Source: Thermoanaerobaculia bacterium (GTDB lineage: Bacteria; Acidobacteriota; Thermoanaerobaculia; Thermoanaerobaculales; Sulfomarinibacteraceae). From it: DNA of 59,146 nt. A program made the position numbers and the translations under genes. Position 1 is the stretch's first letter. Each line of letters starts with the position of its first letter. The notes beneath the pieces were generated by a model. The model made no database searches. It was not told the DNA's origin and saw only the letters and a program-made list of their open reading frames with translations. Where the stretch lies: assembly GCA_027067575.1 (NCBI GenBank), contig JAMOVQ010000026.1, positions 1 to 59,146 on the forward strand. Reading direction: 5' to 3'. This document shows positions 16,208 to 27,100 of this stretch, piece after piece.

Positions 16208-16987
16208 ATGCCACGGCCCCGCCTTTCCATCGTCGTCCCCGCGTTCGAGGAGACTGGACGGCTTCCCGGCCGGCTCGCGGCGTTCGGGGCGTACCTGGAA
16301 GGAAGCCCGTGGTGTCCCGTGGAGCTGCTCGTGGTGGACGACGGGTCCACGGACGGGACCGCGGAGGCGGCGGCCGCTGTGCCCGTGCCCGATGGGGTCG
16401 GGCTCCGGGTGCTTCGGCACGAACACAACCGTGGCAAGGGTGCGGCGGTCCGGACGGGGTTTTCCGCCAGCCGGGGCGAGCTCGTGCTGATGACCGACGC
16501 CGACCAGTCGACGCCTGTCGAGGAGCTCGCCGCCCTGGCCGCGCGGATGGCCCCGGGGGCGGTTCCCATCGCCTCCCGCGCCGCAGATCGGCACCGGATC
16601 GTCCGGCGCCAGCCGGTGTACCGCGACCTGATGGGGCGGACGTTCAACCTTCTCGTCCGGGCCGTCCTCCTTCCAGGGATCGGCGACACCCAGTGCGGGT
16701 TCAAGCTGTATCCCGGGAGGCTCGCCCGTGCGCTGGCTGCGGCGCAGCGGATCGAGGGGTTCGCCTTCGACGTGGAGCACCTCGTGCTCGCCCGGCGGTG
16801 GGGATGGCGGGTCGTGGAGGTCCCCGTTGCGTGGGCCCACGCCGAGGCATCGAGAGTCTCGCCGTTCCGGCACTCCCTCCAGATGCTCCGGGACGTCGTC
16901 AGCCTGGGCGTCCGGAGGGTGCCGCCTGCGCCGGTGGGCGGGGCGCCGGCCCCGCCGCCGCCCTGGCTTCCCGAGGTGCTGGCATGA
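16208..16987 (+). CDS. GT2 glycosyltransferase (dolichyl-phosphate glucosyltransferase-like)
   Basis: Protein of 259 aa with a GT-A fold: LSIVVPAFEE at the N-terminus, VVDDGSTDGT, NRGKGAAVRTG, and the metal-binding DADQSTP. GDTQCGFKLYPG and the late VEHLVLARR segment match the Alg5/DPM-like subgroup, which moves a sugar from a nucleotide donor to a polyprenyl phosphate at the cytoplasmic membrane. There is no C-terminal membrane helix; the tail is Pro/Ala-rich. It overlaps the recombinase start by ATGA (16984-16987). The exact sugar and acceptor cannot be told. Confidence 0.87.
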   Translation: MPRPRLSIVVPAFEETGRLPGRLAAFGAYLEGSPWCPVELLVVDDGSTDGTAEAAAAVPVPDGVGLRVLRHEHNRGKGAAVRTGFSASRGELVLMTDADQSTPVEELAALAARMAPGAVPIASRAADRHRIVRRQPVYRDLMGRTFNLLVRAVLLPGIGDTQCGFKLYPGRLARALAAAQRIEGFAFDVEHLVLARRWGWRVVEVPVAWAHAEASRVSPFRHSLQMLRDVVSLGVRRVPPAPVGGAPAPPPPWLPEVLA

Positions 16988-17889
16988 CGGGGCCGGTGGA
17001 TCCCTGGCGGGTCGAGGCGTTCCTCGAGCAGCTCGAGTGGGAGCGCAACCTCTCGCCCCGGACCCAGGCGGCCTACCGGCGGGAGGTCCTCCGGTTCGCC
17101 GCGTTCGCCTCGGAGGAGCTGGGGAGGGCGTGCCCCCGGAGCATCGAGACGGCCGACATCCGGGCGTTCGTAGCCCACCTGCACTCGCTGCGGCTGGCGC
17201 CCCGGTCGATCCAGCGGGCGCTCGCCGCGCTTCGGACCTACTTCCGGTTCCTCACCGCAGAGGGAGTCGTGCCGGCCAACCCGGCCGCGGCCGTACCGAA
17301 CCCCCGGGTGCCAAGGACGCTCCCCGACACCGTCCCTCCCGCGGCGCTGGAGGCGCTGTTCGAGGCGTTTCCCGAAACCCCTGCGGGGCGGCGGGACCGG
17401 GCGATCCTCGAGCTGCTCTACGGGTCGGGGTTGCGGGTCTCCGAGCTGGTGGGGCTCGACCTCGCGGACGTGGACCGGGGACGCCGCCTCCTGCGGGTCC
17501 GCGGCAAGGGGCGCAAGGAACGGATCGTCCCGTACGGAGGCAAGGCGGAGGAGGCGCTGGCGGCGTACCTCCCGGAGCGGGCCGCCTGGCGGCAGGGTGG
17601 TGGCCGGGACGACGATCCGCTGTTCGTCAACCAGCGCGGAGGCCGGCTGACGGACCGGTCGGTCCGGCGGATCGTCGACGCTGCGGTCCGCAGGGTCGCC
17701 TCCCTCCACCGCCTCCACCCCCACTCGCTGCGCCACGCCTTCGCCACCCACCTCCTGGAGGCCGGGATGGACCTCCGCGCGATCCAGGAGTTGCTCGGCC
17801 ACGCCTCGCTGGCCACGACCCAGGTCTACACCAACGTGGACCTCGAGCACCTGATGGCAGTCTACCGCAGGAGCCATCCGAAGGCGTGA
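16984..17889 (+). CDS. XerC/XerD-type tyrosine recombinase
   Basis: Site-specific recombinase of 301 aa, the usual length for Xer proteins that resolve chromosome dimers. An N-terminal SAM-like domain (LEWERNLSPRTQAAYRREV) is followed by the catalytic domain with the full set R151 (GSGLRVSEL), K175 (RGKGRKERI), H247-x2-R250 (HSLRH), H273 (LLGHAS) and nucleophile Y282 (TTQVYTN). XerC and XerD cannot be separated by eye. Coupling to a glycosyltransferase and the lack of phage genes favour a housekeeping Xer over a mobile integrase. Confidence 0.93.
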   Translation: MTGPVDPWRVEAFLEQLEWERNLSPRTQAAYRREVLRFAAFASEELGRACPRSIETADIRAFVAHLHSLRLAPRSIQRALAALRTYFRFLTAEGVVPANPAAAVPNPRVPRTLPDTVPPAALEALFEAFPETPAGRRDRAILELLYGSGLRVSELVGLDLADVDRGRRLLRVRGKGRKERIVPYGGKAEEALAAYLPERAAWRQGGGRDDDPLFVNQRGGRLTDRSVRRIVDAAVRRVASLHRLHPHSLRHAFATHLLEAGMDLRAIQELLGHASLATTQVYTNVDLEHLMAVYRRSHPKA

Positions 17890-17950
17890 CGGTCTCAGGA
17901 TGCCCGGACGTCCCGGGATCCATCCGGGGCCAGTCGTGCCCGGGTGTTCC

Positions 17951-17978
17951 TTGAACGGTTGTGCCGTGTTGGTACGGT
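17951..17978 (+). promoter_or_regulatory. Possible sigma-70-type promoter upstream of the giant gene
   Basis: TTGAAC (17951-17956), a 16-nt spacer, TACGGT (17973-17978). It would give a leader of about 155 nt containing two adjoining hairpins at 18011-18025 and 18025-18045. Confidence 0.35.
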
Positions 17979-18045
17979 GGGGCGCTGCCTGTTTCGTGAC
18001 GAACCGACGGGGCGGTCACTCCGCCGAAGGACCGGTGCTCCTTCG

Positions 18046-18060
18046 GGAACGGTTCTTGCT
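18046..18060 (+). promoter_or_regulatory. Sigma-54-type promoter of the giant DUF11 gene
   Basis: GGAACGGTTCTTGCT matches the -24/-12 consensus: GG at 18046-18047, ACG, then TTGCT with GC at 18058-18059, exactly 10 nt between GG and GC. The predicted start near 18071 gives a leader of about 70 nt. Confidence 0.6.
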
Positions 18061-18141
18061 TCCCCGGAATTCTGGAATCACGTCCGACCGGTCCGTGCGG
18101 CACTCGAGAGGCTGCCGGATCGTCGGATGGAGGAGGATCGA

Positions 18142-21100
18142 ATGGTCGGGAAGAATGGATCGTTGATTCGGACGGTGCTGGCGGGGCTCGGGGTCCTGAT
18201 GGCCGCTGCGGTCTGCGTGGCACAGCCGGTGCCAACGGTGACGATGGATGTGCCATCGGAGGTGATGCTGGGCGAACAGGTGTCGTTCACCGTGACCTTC
18301 GACAACACGTCGGCGACCGACCCGGGGTACGGGCCGATCATCGACCTGGTGTTCCCGGTCAACGGCGCCGATGGTGCGGCAGGGACGGACACGCCGGATG
18401 GAATCTCCTTCGTCTCCGCCTCGTACCTGGGCCAGCCCGTGGACGTGACGATCCGGACCTTTCCGGATGATGGGGGAGGCGTCGGCTGCAGGCGGCACCC
18501 CTTCTTCATGAAGCCGAATCATCGCCGGAAGTGGGTATGCGGAACTGCGGGCGACACGCTCGTCGTGCTCAAGCTTCCGTTCGGCTCCGTCGTTCCAGAC
18601 CAGCCTCCGATCACGGTGGACGTCACGGCGAATCTGTCGAACCTCGCGGATCTGCAGGTGCCGTTGCCCATTCATGCCAGGGGAGGGTTCCAGTACGGCG
18701 CCGATCCGCTCGATAACCCGTGTTGCGATTCTGTGATCGTCAATCCGGACGATTCCGACTCCTCGTCCTGGCCATCCTCCTCCGTCACCCCGATCCTCAT
18801 GCGGATCTCGAAGATCGGCCTGTCCCCCGACACCCTGGCGCCGGAGGACGAGACCACCGTCGGTCCCGGGTTCGAGCGGTGGTTCCAGATCACGGTGGAC
18901 GTGGCCGACGGTCAGACGATCACGAACCTCGACGTGACCGACATCCTCCCCGACAACGTCCAGTTCGTGGCGGTGACGGCGACGCAGGTCAACGGTTCGG
19001 ATGTCTCCACGACGGCTGTCGCGACGCCGAGCACCACGACGCCGGGTGGAACCCTGACGCGACGGTATGCAACGGTGACGGGGACGACGGGCGCCAACGA
19101 CGTGGCGCTGGTGTTCCGGTACTACGTGCCGCGTCTCGATGCCAACGGGAACGAGACGATCCCCGAGGGGTCGTGCTCCAAGGTCCTGGGGTTCAACGAC
19201 GCCGCTACGCTGGGTGACTGGGATCCGATCGATCCCCGGGATCCGTCTGGAACGGACAACGCGGGGATCGATCCCCCGGGACACGAGGCCGGGTTCTCTG
19301 GCAAGACGATCGCCGTGCAGGAAGATGCGGCCATCGTGAACGATCTCGGCGCGGCGGGGGCGACGCCCGGCGACACGGTGGAGTACATCGTGGAGTTCCA
19401 GGTCTCGGACGTGATGGCGTTCGACAGCCTCCGGCTCGAGCAGGTGATCTCGGACGGGCAGCGGTTCGACACGTCGTTCACCCCGACGATCCAGGTCAAT
19501 GAGCACGGAACCTCGACGGGACCGGCGGCGTTCGATGCGGCGAACTTCACGGTGACGGATCATTACACGGGGTCTCCATCCGCCGTGGCGCCCATCGACG
19601 GAACCCAGACCGTGGAGTTTCGTGTGTCCGACGAGATGGTGCATCAGGGGCTCGACGCCGCGGTTCTCGGAAACTGCGTGCCCGATGGCGGGACCGGAGG
19701 CGGTCCTCCCGACTGCTCGGTCTATTCCGGAGGCAAGGCGAAGGTCCGGGTGGTCTTCCGGACCATCATTCAGGATCAGTTCACCGATGACTACCCGTCG
19801 GGCGATCCCTCCGTCGATCAGGGCGATGAGCTGACCGGTGATGTGGACGTCTACGGTAACCTGCTCGACCCCGAGGATCTGACAGCGACGGGGAGCACGT
19901 GCACCGACGACTCCGATGCAGGTGTCACGATCGTGCGGGGGAACGTCACGAAGGAGGTCTATGCCATCAACGGGTCCACCTCGTTCCAGACCCCGGTGCT
20001 GGTGGCGCCGGGCGACGAGGTGACCTACCGGATCCGGTACACGCTGGCGACGTCGGATTTCGAGAGCCTGGTGGTCCGGGACTTCCTGCCGCTTCCCGTG
20101 TTCATGGCGACGGACGTGACGACGTTCACCTCCGTCGTGGATGGTTCCATCCCAGCAGCGGGCGAGGCAAAGTACGGCCCGGACGACACGTTCCACGCCT
20201 ACTCCGGAATCGACCCGACCCTTTCGACCAATGCGGCATCCAACGCCGTGGTGTTCGATTACGGGGATTTCGACTCGGCGTCGAACCAGGCGACGGAGAT
20301 CGATCTGCTGTTCACCGTCAAGGCGACGGATGAGCCGTACGCCGACGGCATGGTCCTGATCAACCAGGTCCGGGTGCACGAGGGATCGACCAACGCCGAG
20401 GAGTCGGACGACGATGCCATTGCACCCGTGACGCTCATGATGCCCCGGCTCGTCGTCCGGAAGGGGGCGTGCCAGACGGACAACCCGGACGAGCAGTACG
20501 ATCCGCCGCTGTCCGGCGGGGGGTGCCCGGGGCAGGTGACGTCCGATGACCTGGCCAACGATCCGGCGCTCTCGGATTCCGACGTGTCCGGTATCGACGT
20601 GGGCGACCACATGACGTTCTCCATGACCATCGAGAACCAGGGCGGGGCGGGAGCGTTCGACATCACGATCCACGACGTCATGCCGCCAGGGTTCTGTCTG
20701 CCCGGCTGCACCACGGCCGATCCCATGTGCGCCGCCGGAGCGTCGGGGCTCAACTTCTCGGTTGTCCGGGGAGACGGGTTCGTTCCGACGTGGGTGCCAC
20801 AGGGAACGTACAACGACGACAGGGACCTGTTCTCCAACGGCCTGATGCTCGACGATTCGGCCGGACAGCCGCTCTTCCAGCCGCACGATCCGGCGGCGGG
20901 GACCAACACCCTGACCATCAGTTACGAGCTGGAAATCTGCGACATCTCTCTCGTCCCGGGGTCGTTGCTCGCCAACCAGGGGGGTGTCAGCAGCTTCGCG
21001 AGCCGGGAGGGCGGACCGAACTTCGTCGATCCCAACAACCCCGTGGACTACACCGACCAGGCCACGATGACCCTGGCCATGCCTCAGTTCGCCAAGGCGC

Positions 21101-24100
21101 TCGTGGGGACCTCCATCACCGACTCGGTCAACGCCGCCGACGAGGTGGTGATCGGCGAGATGGTGACGTACCAGCTCACCCTCACGGTGCCCGAGGGAAC
21201 GATGCCCTCGACCCACATCGTGGACACCCTGGATCCCGGCCTGGCGTTCGTGGACGTGGTTTCCGTGGTCTATTCCTCCTCGGACCTGACATCGACCAAC
21301 ACCATCGGGATCGGTCCGAATCCGTCCAACGTCACCGTCGGAGCGAACGGATCCAGCCTCGATTTCGATTTCGGCGACCTGGTCAATGCAAACACGGACA
21401 ACACGGTGGACGAGACGGTCACCGTCGTGTACCGCGCTGTGGTGCTCAACATCGCCGCGAATCAGGCGGGGACGACGCTGGGCAACTCGGCCTCGGTCTC
21501 GTGGACCGATGGCACGCTCGGACCGGTCTCCGCCGCCGATGTGGCGGTGATCGAGCCGGCGATAGCGATCGACAAGAACGCCTCCCCGACGGCGGTCGAT
21601 GCCGGCGACGTCATCACGTACACCGTCAACGTGACGAGCCCCAACGATCCGTCGGCGGCCTCGGCGATGGACGTCGTGGTGACCGACACGCTCCCGACCG
21701 GGATGACCTACGTGGCCGGATCGCTCGGAACCGGTACCTGCGCCACGACGCCCACGGCGCTGGACGACAGCAGTGCTCCGGCCCTGACGGTGACCTGGGC
21801 CTCATTCCCACCGGGTGGCTCGTGTGAGATCACCTACCAGGCCACGGTGGATCAGAGCGTGGAACCCGGACAGGGGATGCCCAACACGGTCACGGATACC
21901 TGGACGAGCCTGCCGGGCGATCCGGGCCAGATCTCGGCCCACAACGGCGACGCCACCGAACGGAACGGTTCGGGTGGTGTCAACGACTACACGGGGACGG
22001 ACTCGGCGACGGTGACGGCCCGGAATGTCGACCCTGCCAAGTCGGTGGGGACGACCTCCGAGAGCTTCACGTCGGGAACGGACGTCGCCGTGGGTGAGGT
22101 CGTCCGGTACCGTATGGTGATCGAGCTGCCCGAGAGCACGGTGCCCGATCTGCGCCTGCAGGATGTTCTGCCAGCAAGCCTGCAGTTCATCGACGACGGC
22201 ACGGCGCGGCTCGCGCTGGTCTCCAACGGGAGTCCGATCACGTCGACGGAACCTGCCGGCTCCACGCTGGGGCTGGCACTGGGCAACGGTCCGTTCGGCA
22301 GCGGTCCGTGGGTCCAGGGGAACGATCCCACGGCGGTGACGCCGACCTTCGTGCTGCCCGACGCCAACATCGGATCCGATGGCTCTCTGACGAACGATCC
22401 GGACAACTGGGCGCCCGGGACGGACGTCTTCTTCAAGCTTGGAGATCTCGTCAATCCGGATTCCGACACCGATTCGGAATGGATCGTGCTCGAGTTCAAC
22501 GCCGTGGTGGTCAACACCGCGGACGTCAGTAACGGCACGGTGGTGAACAACTCCTACCTGGTCCTCTCGGGTTCCGACGAGCTTGCGGACTCCGGGCCCG
22601 CCGGGATTCCGTCGTTGACCGTCCGCGAACCGGCGGTGATCGACCTCGTCAAGACCGTCACGCCGACTTCCGGCGACGCCGGGGACACGGTGTCCTACCA
22701 GATCACCTGGTCCAACTCCGGGACCGCCACGGCCTGGGACACCGACCTCGTGGACGTCATCTCCTCCGGACTGGCGCTCAACGCAAGCTCTGTCACCATC
22801 ACCCTCTCGGGCGGCGCGACCGGGGCCACCGATCTGACGGCGGGCAACACGGTCCACGTCCAGGTGACCGAGATCCCCGTCGGTGGCTCGGTGACGGTGA
22901 CCTACACGGCAACGATCGAGACGAGCGTGGCGCCGGAACAGGTGCTGTCCAACTCCGTGGACCTGACCTGGACCTCGCTGCCCGGCCAGAACGGAACGAC
23001 GGGCAACCCCACGGGGTCCGATACGCCGGGTGGTCCGGGTTCGGACACGGGTGAGCGCGATGGATCCGGCGGGGTCAACGACTATTCCGCCTCGGATTCG
23101 GCCGACGTGACCATCACGTCGCCGGAGATCACCAAGACCGTGGCGTCCACGTCGGAGCCTTCCACGGGGATGAATCAGGGCGGCGTTCAGCTGCTGACCA
23201 TCGGCGAGACGGCGACGTTCTCGATCACGATCACGTTGCCCGAGGGCACCACGCCCACGGTGGTCATCACCGACTCGCTCCCGGCCAACGCCACCGGGGT
23301 CATGGAGGTGGTCTCCACCTCGGTCGACTCCATCGGCGCGAACCTGACGCCGGCCAACAGTCCGGCGGTCGTCACCATCACCGACGCCAACCTGGGCGAC
23401 GGGATCAACGACACGGTGAGCTTCGACTTCGGACAGGTCCAGAACGCGCCGGACGGCGTGGTGGACGACAACGATCGGATCACCGTGTCGGTGACGGCTC
23501 GCTTGAAGGACGTGCCCAACAACTCGAACGGCAATGTGCTGACCAACACGGCACGGCTCCAGTACGGAACGGGGCTCCAGGCGACCGACACGGCCGACGT
23601 GGAGGTGGTGGAGCCCGAGCTGGACGTCAGCAAGACGGCCTCGCCCACCACCGGCGACGCCGGGGACACCATCACGTTCACCGTCACGGTGGACCATGCG
23701 GGCACCTCGACGGCCGACGCCTTCGACCTCGTCGTGACGGATCAGATTCCCACGGACATGACCTGGGCCGGAAACGTGCAGACGGTTTCCGGACCCGCTC
23801 CGACGGTGGATACCTCCGGGTTGCCCACGGTGACGTTCTCGTGGGATGATCTCGCGCTGGGCGCGGGACCGTACACCTTCACCTTCGATGTCACACTGGA
23901 CACCACGGTCCAGCCGCAGCAGGTGATCACCAACACGGATGGCCTCACCTACGACACGCTCCCGGCGGACAACGATCCCGAGGAGCGGGACCACTCCGAC
24001 TCCGACTCGGCCAGTGTCACGATCTCGGCTCCAGGTGTGACCAAGACGGTCACATCGACCTCGGTCACGGCCACAGGGAATGGATCGGATTCGGAACCCG

Positions 24101-27100
24101 ATCTGACCATCGGTGAGCAGGTCACGTACGAGATCACCATCACGGTGCCCGAGGGCACCCTGAACCAGACGCTGGTGGTGGACGATCTGCCCACCGCACC
24201 GGGGCTTCTGGAAGTCGTCTCCTCCCAAGTCACGGCGATCGACGGTGACATGACGTCGTCCACGGGGCTCGGCGTCGGCTCGGCGGGAACGGCCTCCGAT
24301 CCCAACGGCGACGGCCGAAACGAGCGGGTGACGTTCGACTTCGGCACGCTGGTCAACGGTGTGGGCGGCTCCAACACCATCACGATCCAGGTGGTGGCCG
24401 TGGTGCCCGACGTGCCCGTCAACCAGGGCGGGCTGGACGGGCTCGTCAACACCGCGTCGGCCTCCACCTCCGGGGGCAGCGCGGTCAGCGGCACGGCCGC
24501 CGTGGACATCGTCGAGCCCGAGCTCGAGGTCACCAAGACGCTCGTCACGCCGTCCTCGCCGTTCGGCGACGCGGGCGACACGTTGACCTACCGGATCACG
24601 GTGGAGCACACCGCCGCCTCCTCGGCCGACGCGTTCGACGTGACGGTGGACGACGTCCTGCCGGTGGGACAAACCTACGTGACCGGGTCGCTCACCGTCG
24701 TCGATGGGCCTGCGCCCACCGAGGACACCTCGGGCCTCCCCGGCTCGGTCGTCTTCACCTGGCCGACCATCGCGCTGGCCGACAGCCCGGTGGTGATCGA
24801 GTACCAGGTCACGCTGGACGCCGGGGTCCATCCGGCCGAGACTCTGACCAACACGGCTCTGCTCTCCTGGGACTCGCTGCCCTCCGGGGCACCGGGCGAC
24901 GGCGGGGCCAACGATCGGGACGGGTCCGACTCGGACAACGCCGAGATCACCATCGACGCGCCGGCGCTGGTCAAGGTGACGGGGGTGTCCTCGCTCTCCG
25001 ACACCGGTCAGTCCCAGCACGATCCCACCCTGACCGACCTGGCCATCGGCGAGCAGGTGACGTACGAGATCACCGTCACGGTGCCCGAGGGTATCACCCA
25101 GTCGGCCGTCGTCACGGACTCGGTCCAGGCCGACGCCAACGGCGTGCTCGAGGTCATCGGAGCCACCGTCGTCTCCATCGGCGGCAACCTGACGACGACC
25201 CAGGCAGGCACGCCCACGTTCGCCGACAACATGCTGGGCGACGGACTCGATGACACGGTTTCCTTCGACTTCGGGGACATCACCAACACCGCGGACGGCG
25301 TCACGAACGACGACGACCGGATCGTGCTCGAGGTGACGGCGCGGGTCGTGGATCTTGCCGCCAACGCCGACGCCGACGAGCTCGTGAACTCCGCCAGTCT
25401 GACCTACGCCACAGGCCCGGCGGTGGACGACACCGCTGATATCGACGTGGTGGAGCCGGTGATGGCCATCGACAAGACCATGGGGACGCCGGTGAACGGC
25501 GTGGTGCCGATCACCGTGACGCTCTCCAACACGGGAACGGCGCCCGCGTACGACGTCCGGGTCACCGACGCCTTCGCCGCGGCCACCTGGGATACGGCGT
25601 CCATCGCGCCGGTCTCGATCCCGTCAGGGTTCACCTTCTCGGTTTCCGGTGCGCCGGGCGATGCCACGGTGACCATCGCATCGGATCCGGGAGCCTCGCC
25701 TCCGTCGTCCTCCATCGAGCCGGGTGAGGCGGTGGCGTTCACGTTCCAGGCTGCGTTCGTGGCCGACGGGGGGACTCCGGCGACGAATCCGCTGACCAAC
25801 ACGGCCACCAACGACCAGGCCACCACGCTCCCAGGTGACAACACCTCCGAGCGTGAGGAGCCCGACGTCTCCGACCAGGCGCAGCTCGCGCTGCCGTCCA
25901 TCGAGCTCGACAAGAGCTGGTCCATCGCCCCTGGCGGCGACCTGGATGGCTCGGGGACGGCCTCGCCGGGCGACATCCTGCGCTACACCATCACCGTGAC
26001 CAACTCGGGCCAGGGCGCGGCGACGAACCTCGCCATCACCGACCCGATCAACGATCCGAACCTGACACTCGTCACCGGTTCCGTCACCGCCGGCTCGGGT
26101 GCCGTGATCACGACGGGCAACAACGCCGGCGACACGGCTGTCCGGGTCGATTACGCAAGCTTCGCCGGTGGTACGAGCGACACCATCGCCTACGACGTCC
26201 AGGTGGCAGACCCCGTGGCTTCGGGGGTCTCCACACTGACCAACTGGGCCGCCGGTGATTGTGACGAACTCGACTCCGAGCCGTCCGACGACCCGTCCAC
26301 GACGGACGACGACGATCCGACCGTGGTGCCGCTCGACGCCGCTCCGGACATCGCCGTGGCCAAGGACGACGGTGTGACCGAGGTGCGCCCCGGCGACACC
26401 ATCACGTACACCGTGACGGTCTCCAACGTGGGCAACCAGGACGCCACCGGCGTCGTGCTGACCGATCCGGTTCCCTCCGGCACGGCTTTCGTCTCCGCTT
26501 CCGACGGCGGGACGGAGTCGGGCGGGACCGTGACCTGGCCTGCGTTCGATCTTGCGGCGGGCGATTCGGCCCAGCGGACCCTCGTGGTCCAGGTGAACGA
26601 CCCCGCCCCGGCGGGCCAGGCCACCGTGGCCAACACGGCTCATGCCGCCGACGACGGGGCCAACGGCACCGACCCGGATTCGGGCAACAACGATGCAACG
26701 GACACGGACACCCTGATCCAGGCGGACCTTGGGATCACCAAGGCCGATAGCCCGGATCCGGTCCGCGCCGGCGAACAGGTGACGTACACACTGACAATCG
26801 TCAACAACGGTCCGTCGGCCGAACCGAACGCCGTGGCGACGGACACACTACCGGCACAGTTCACCTTCGCCTCGGCCACGGCCAGTCAGGGCTCGTGCAC
26901 CGAAGCCGGCGGTGTGGTGACCTGCGCACTGGGCGCCATGGCCTCCGGTGCGACGGCCACCGTGACCATCGTCTGCGACGTGCCGGCGAACGTGGCAGCC
27001 GGTTCGTACACCAACACGGCCTCCGTGTCGGGCGACGAGTCCGACCCGGTCTCCACCAACGACACGGCGTCCGAGGACACCTCCGTTGTGGAGGAGGCCG

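Noticed and set aside
16984-17889. Mobile-element integrase next to the giant gene
   Set aside because: Length and motifs fit Xer, it is coupled to a glycosyltransferase, and no attachment-site repeats or phage genes were found near it.
18016-21216. Long minus-strand frames opposite the giant gene (also 21802-25020 and 27712-30240)
   Set aside because: Arg/Gly/His-rich translations with no domain; they arise from the codon bias and repeats of the DUF11 gene on the plus strand.
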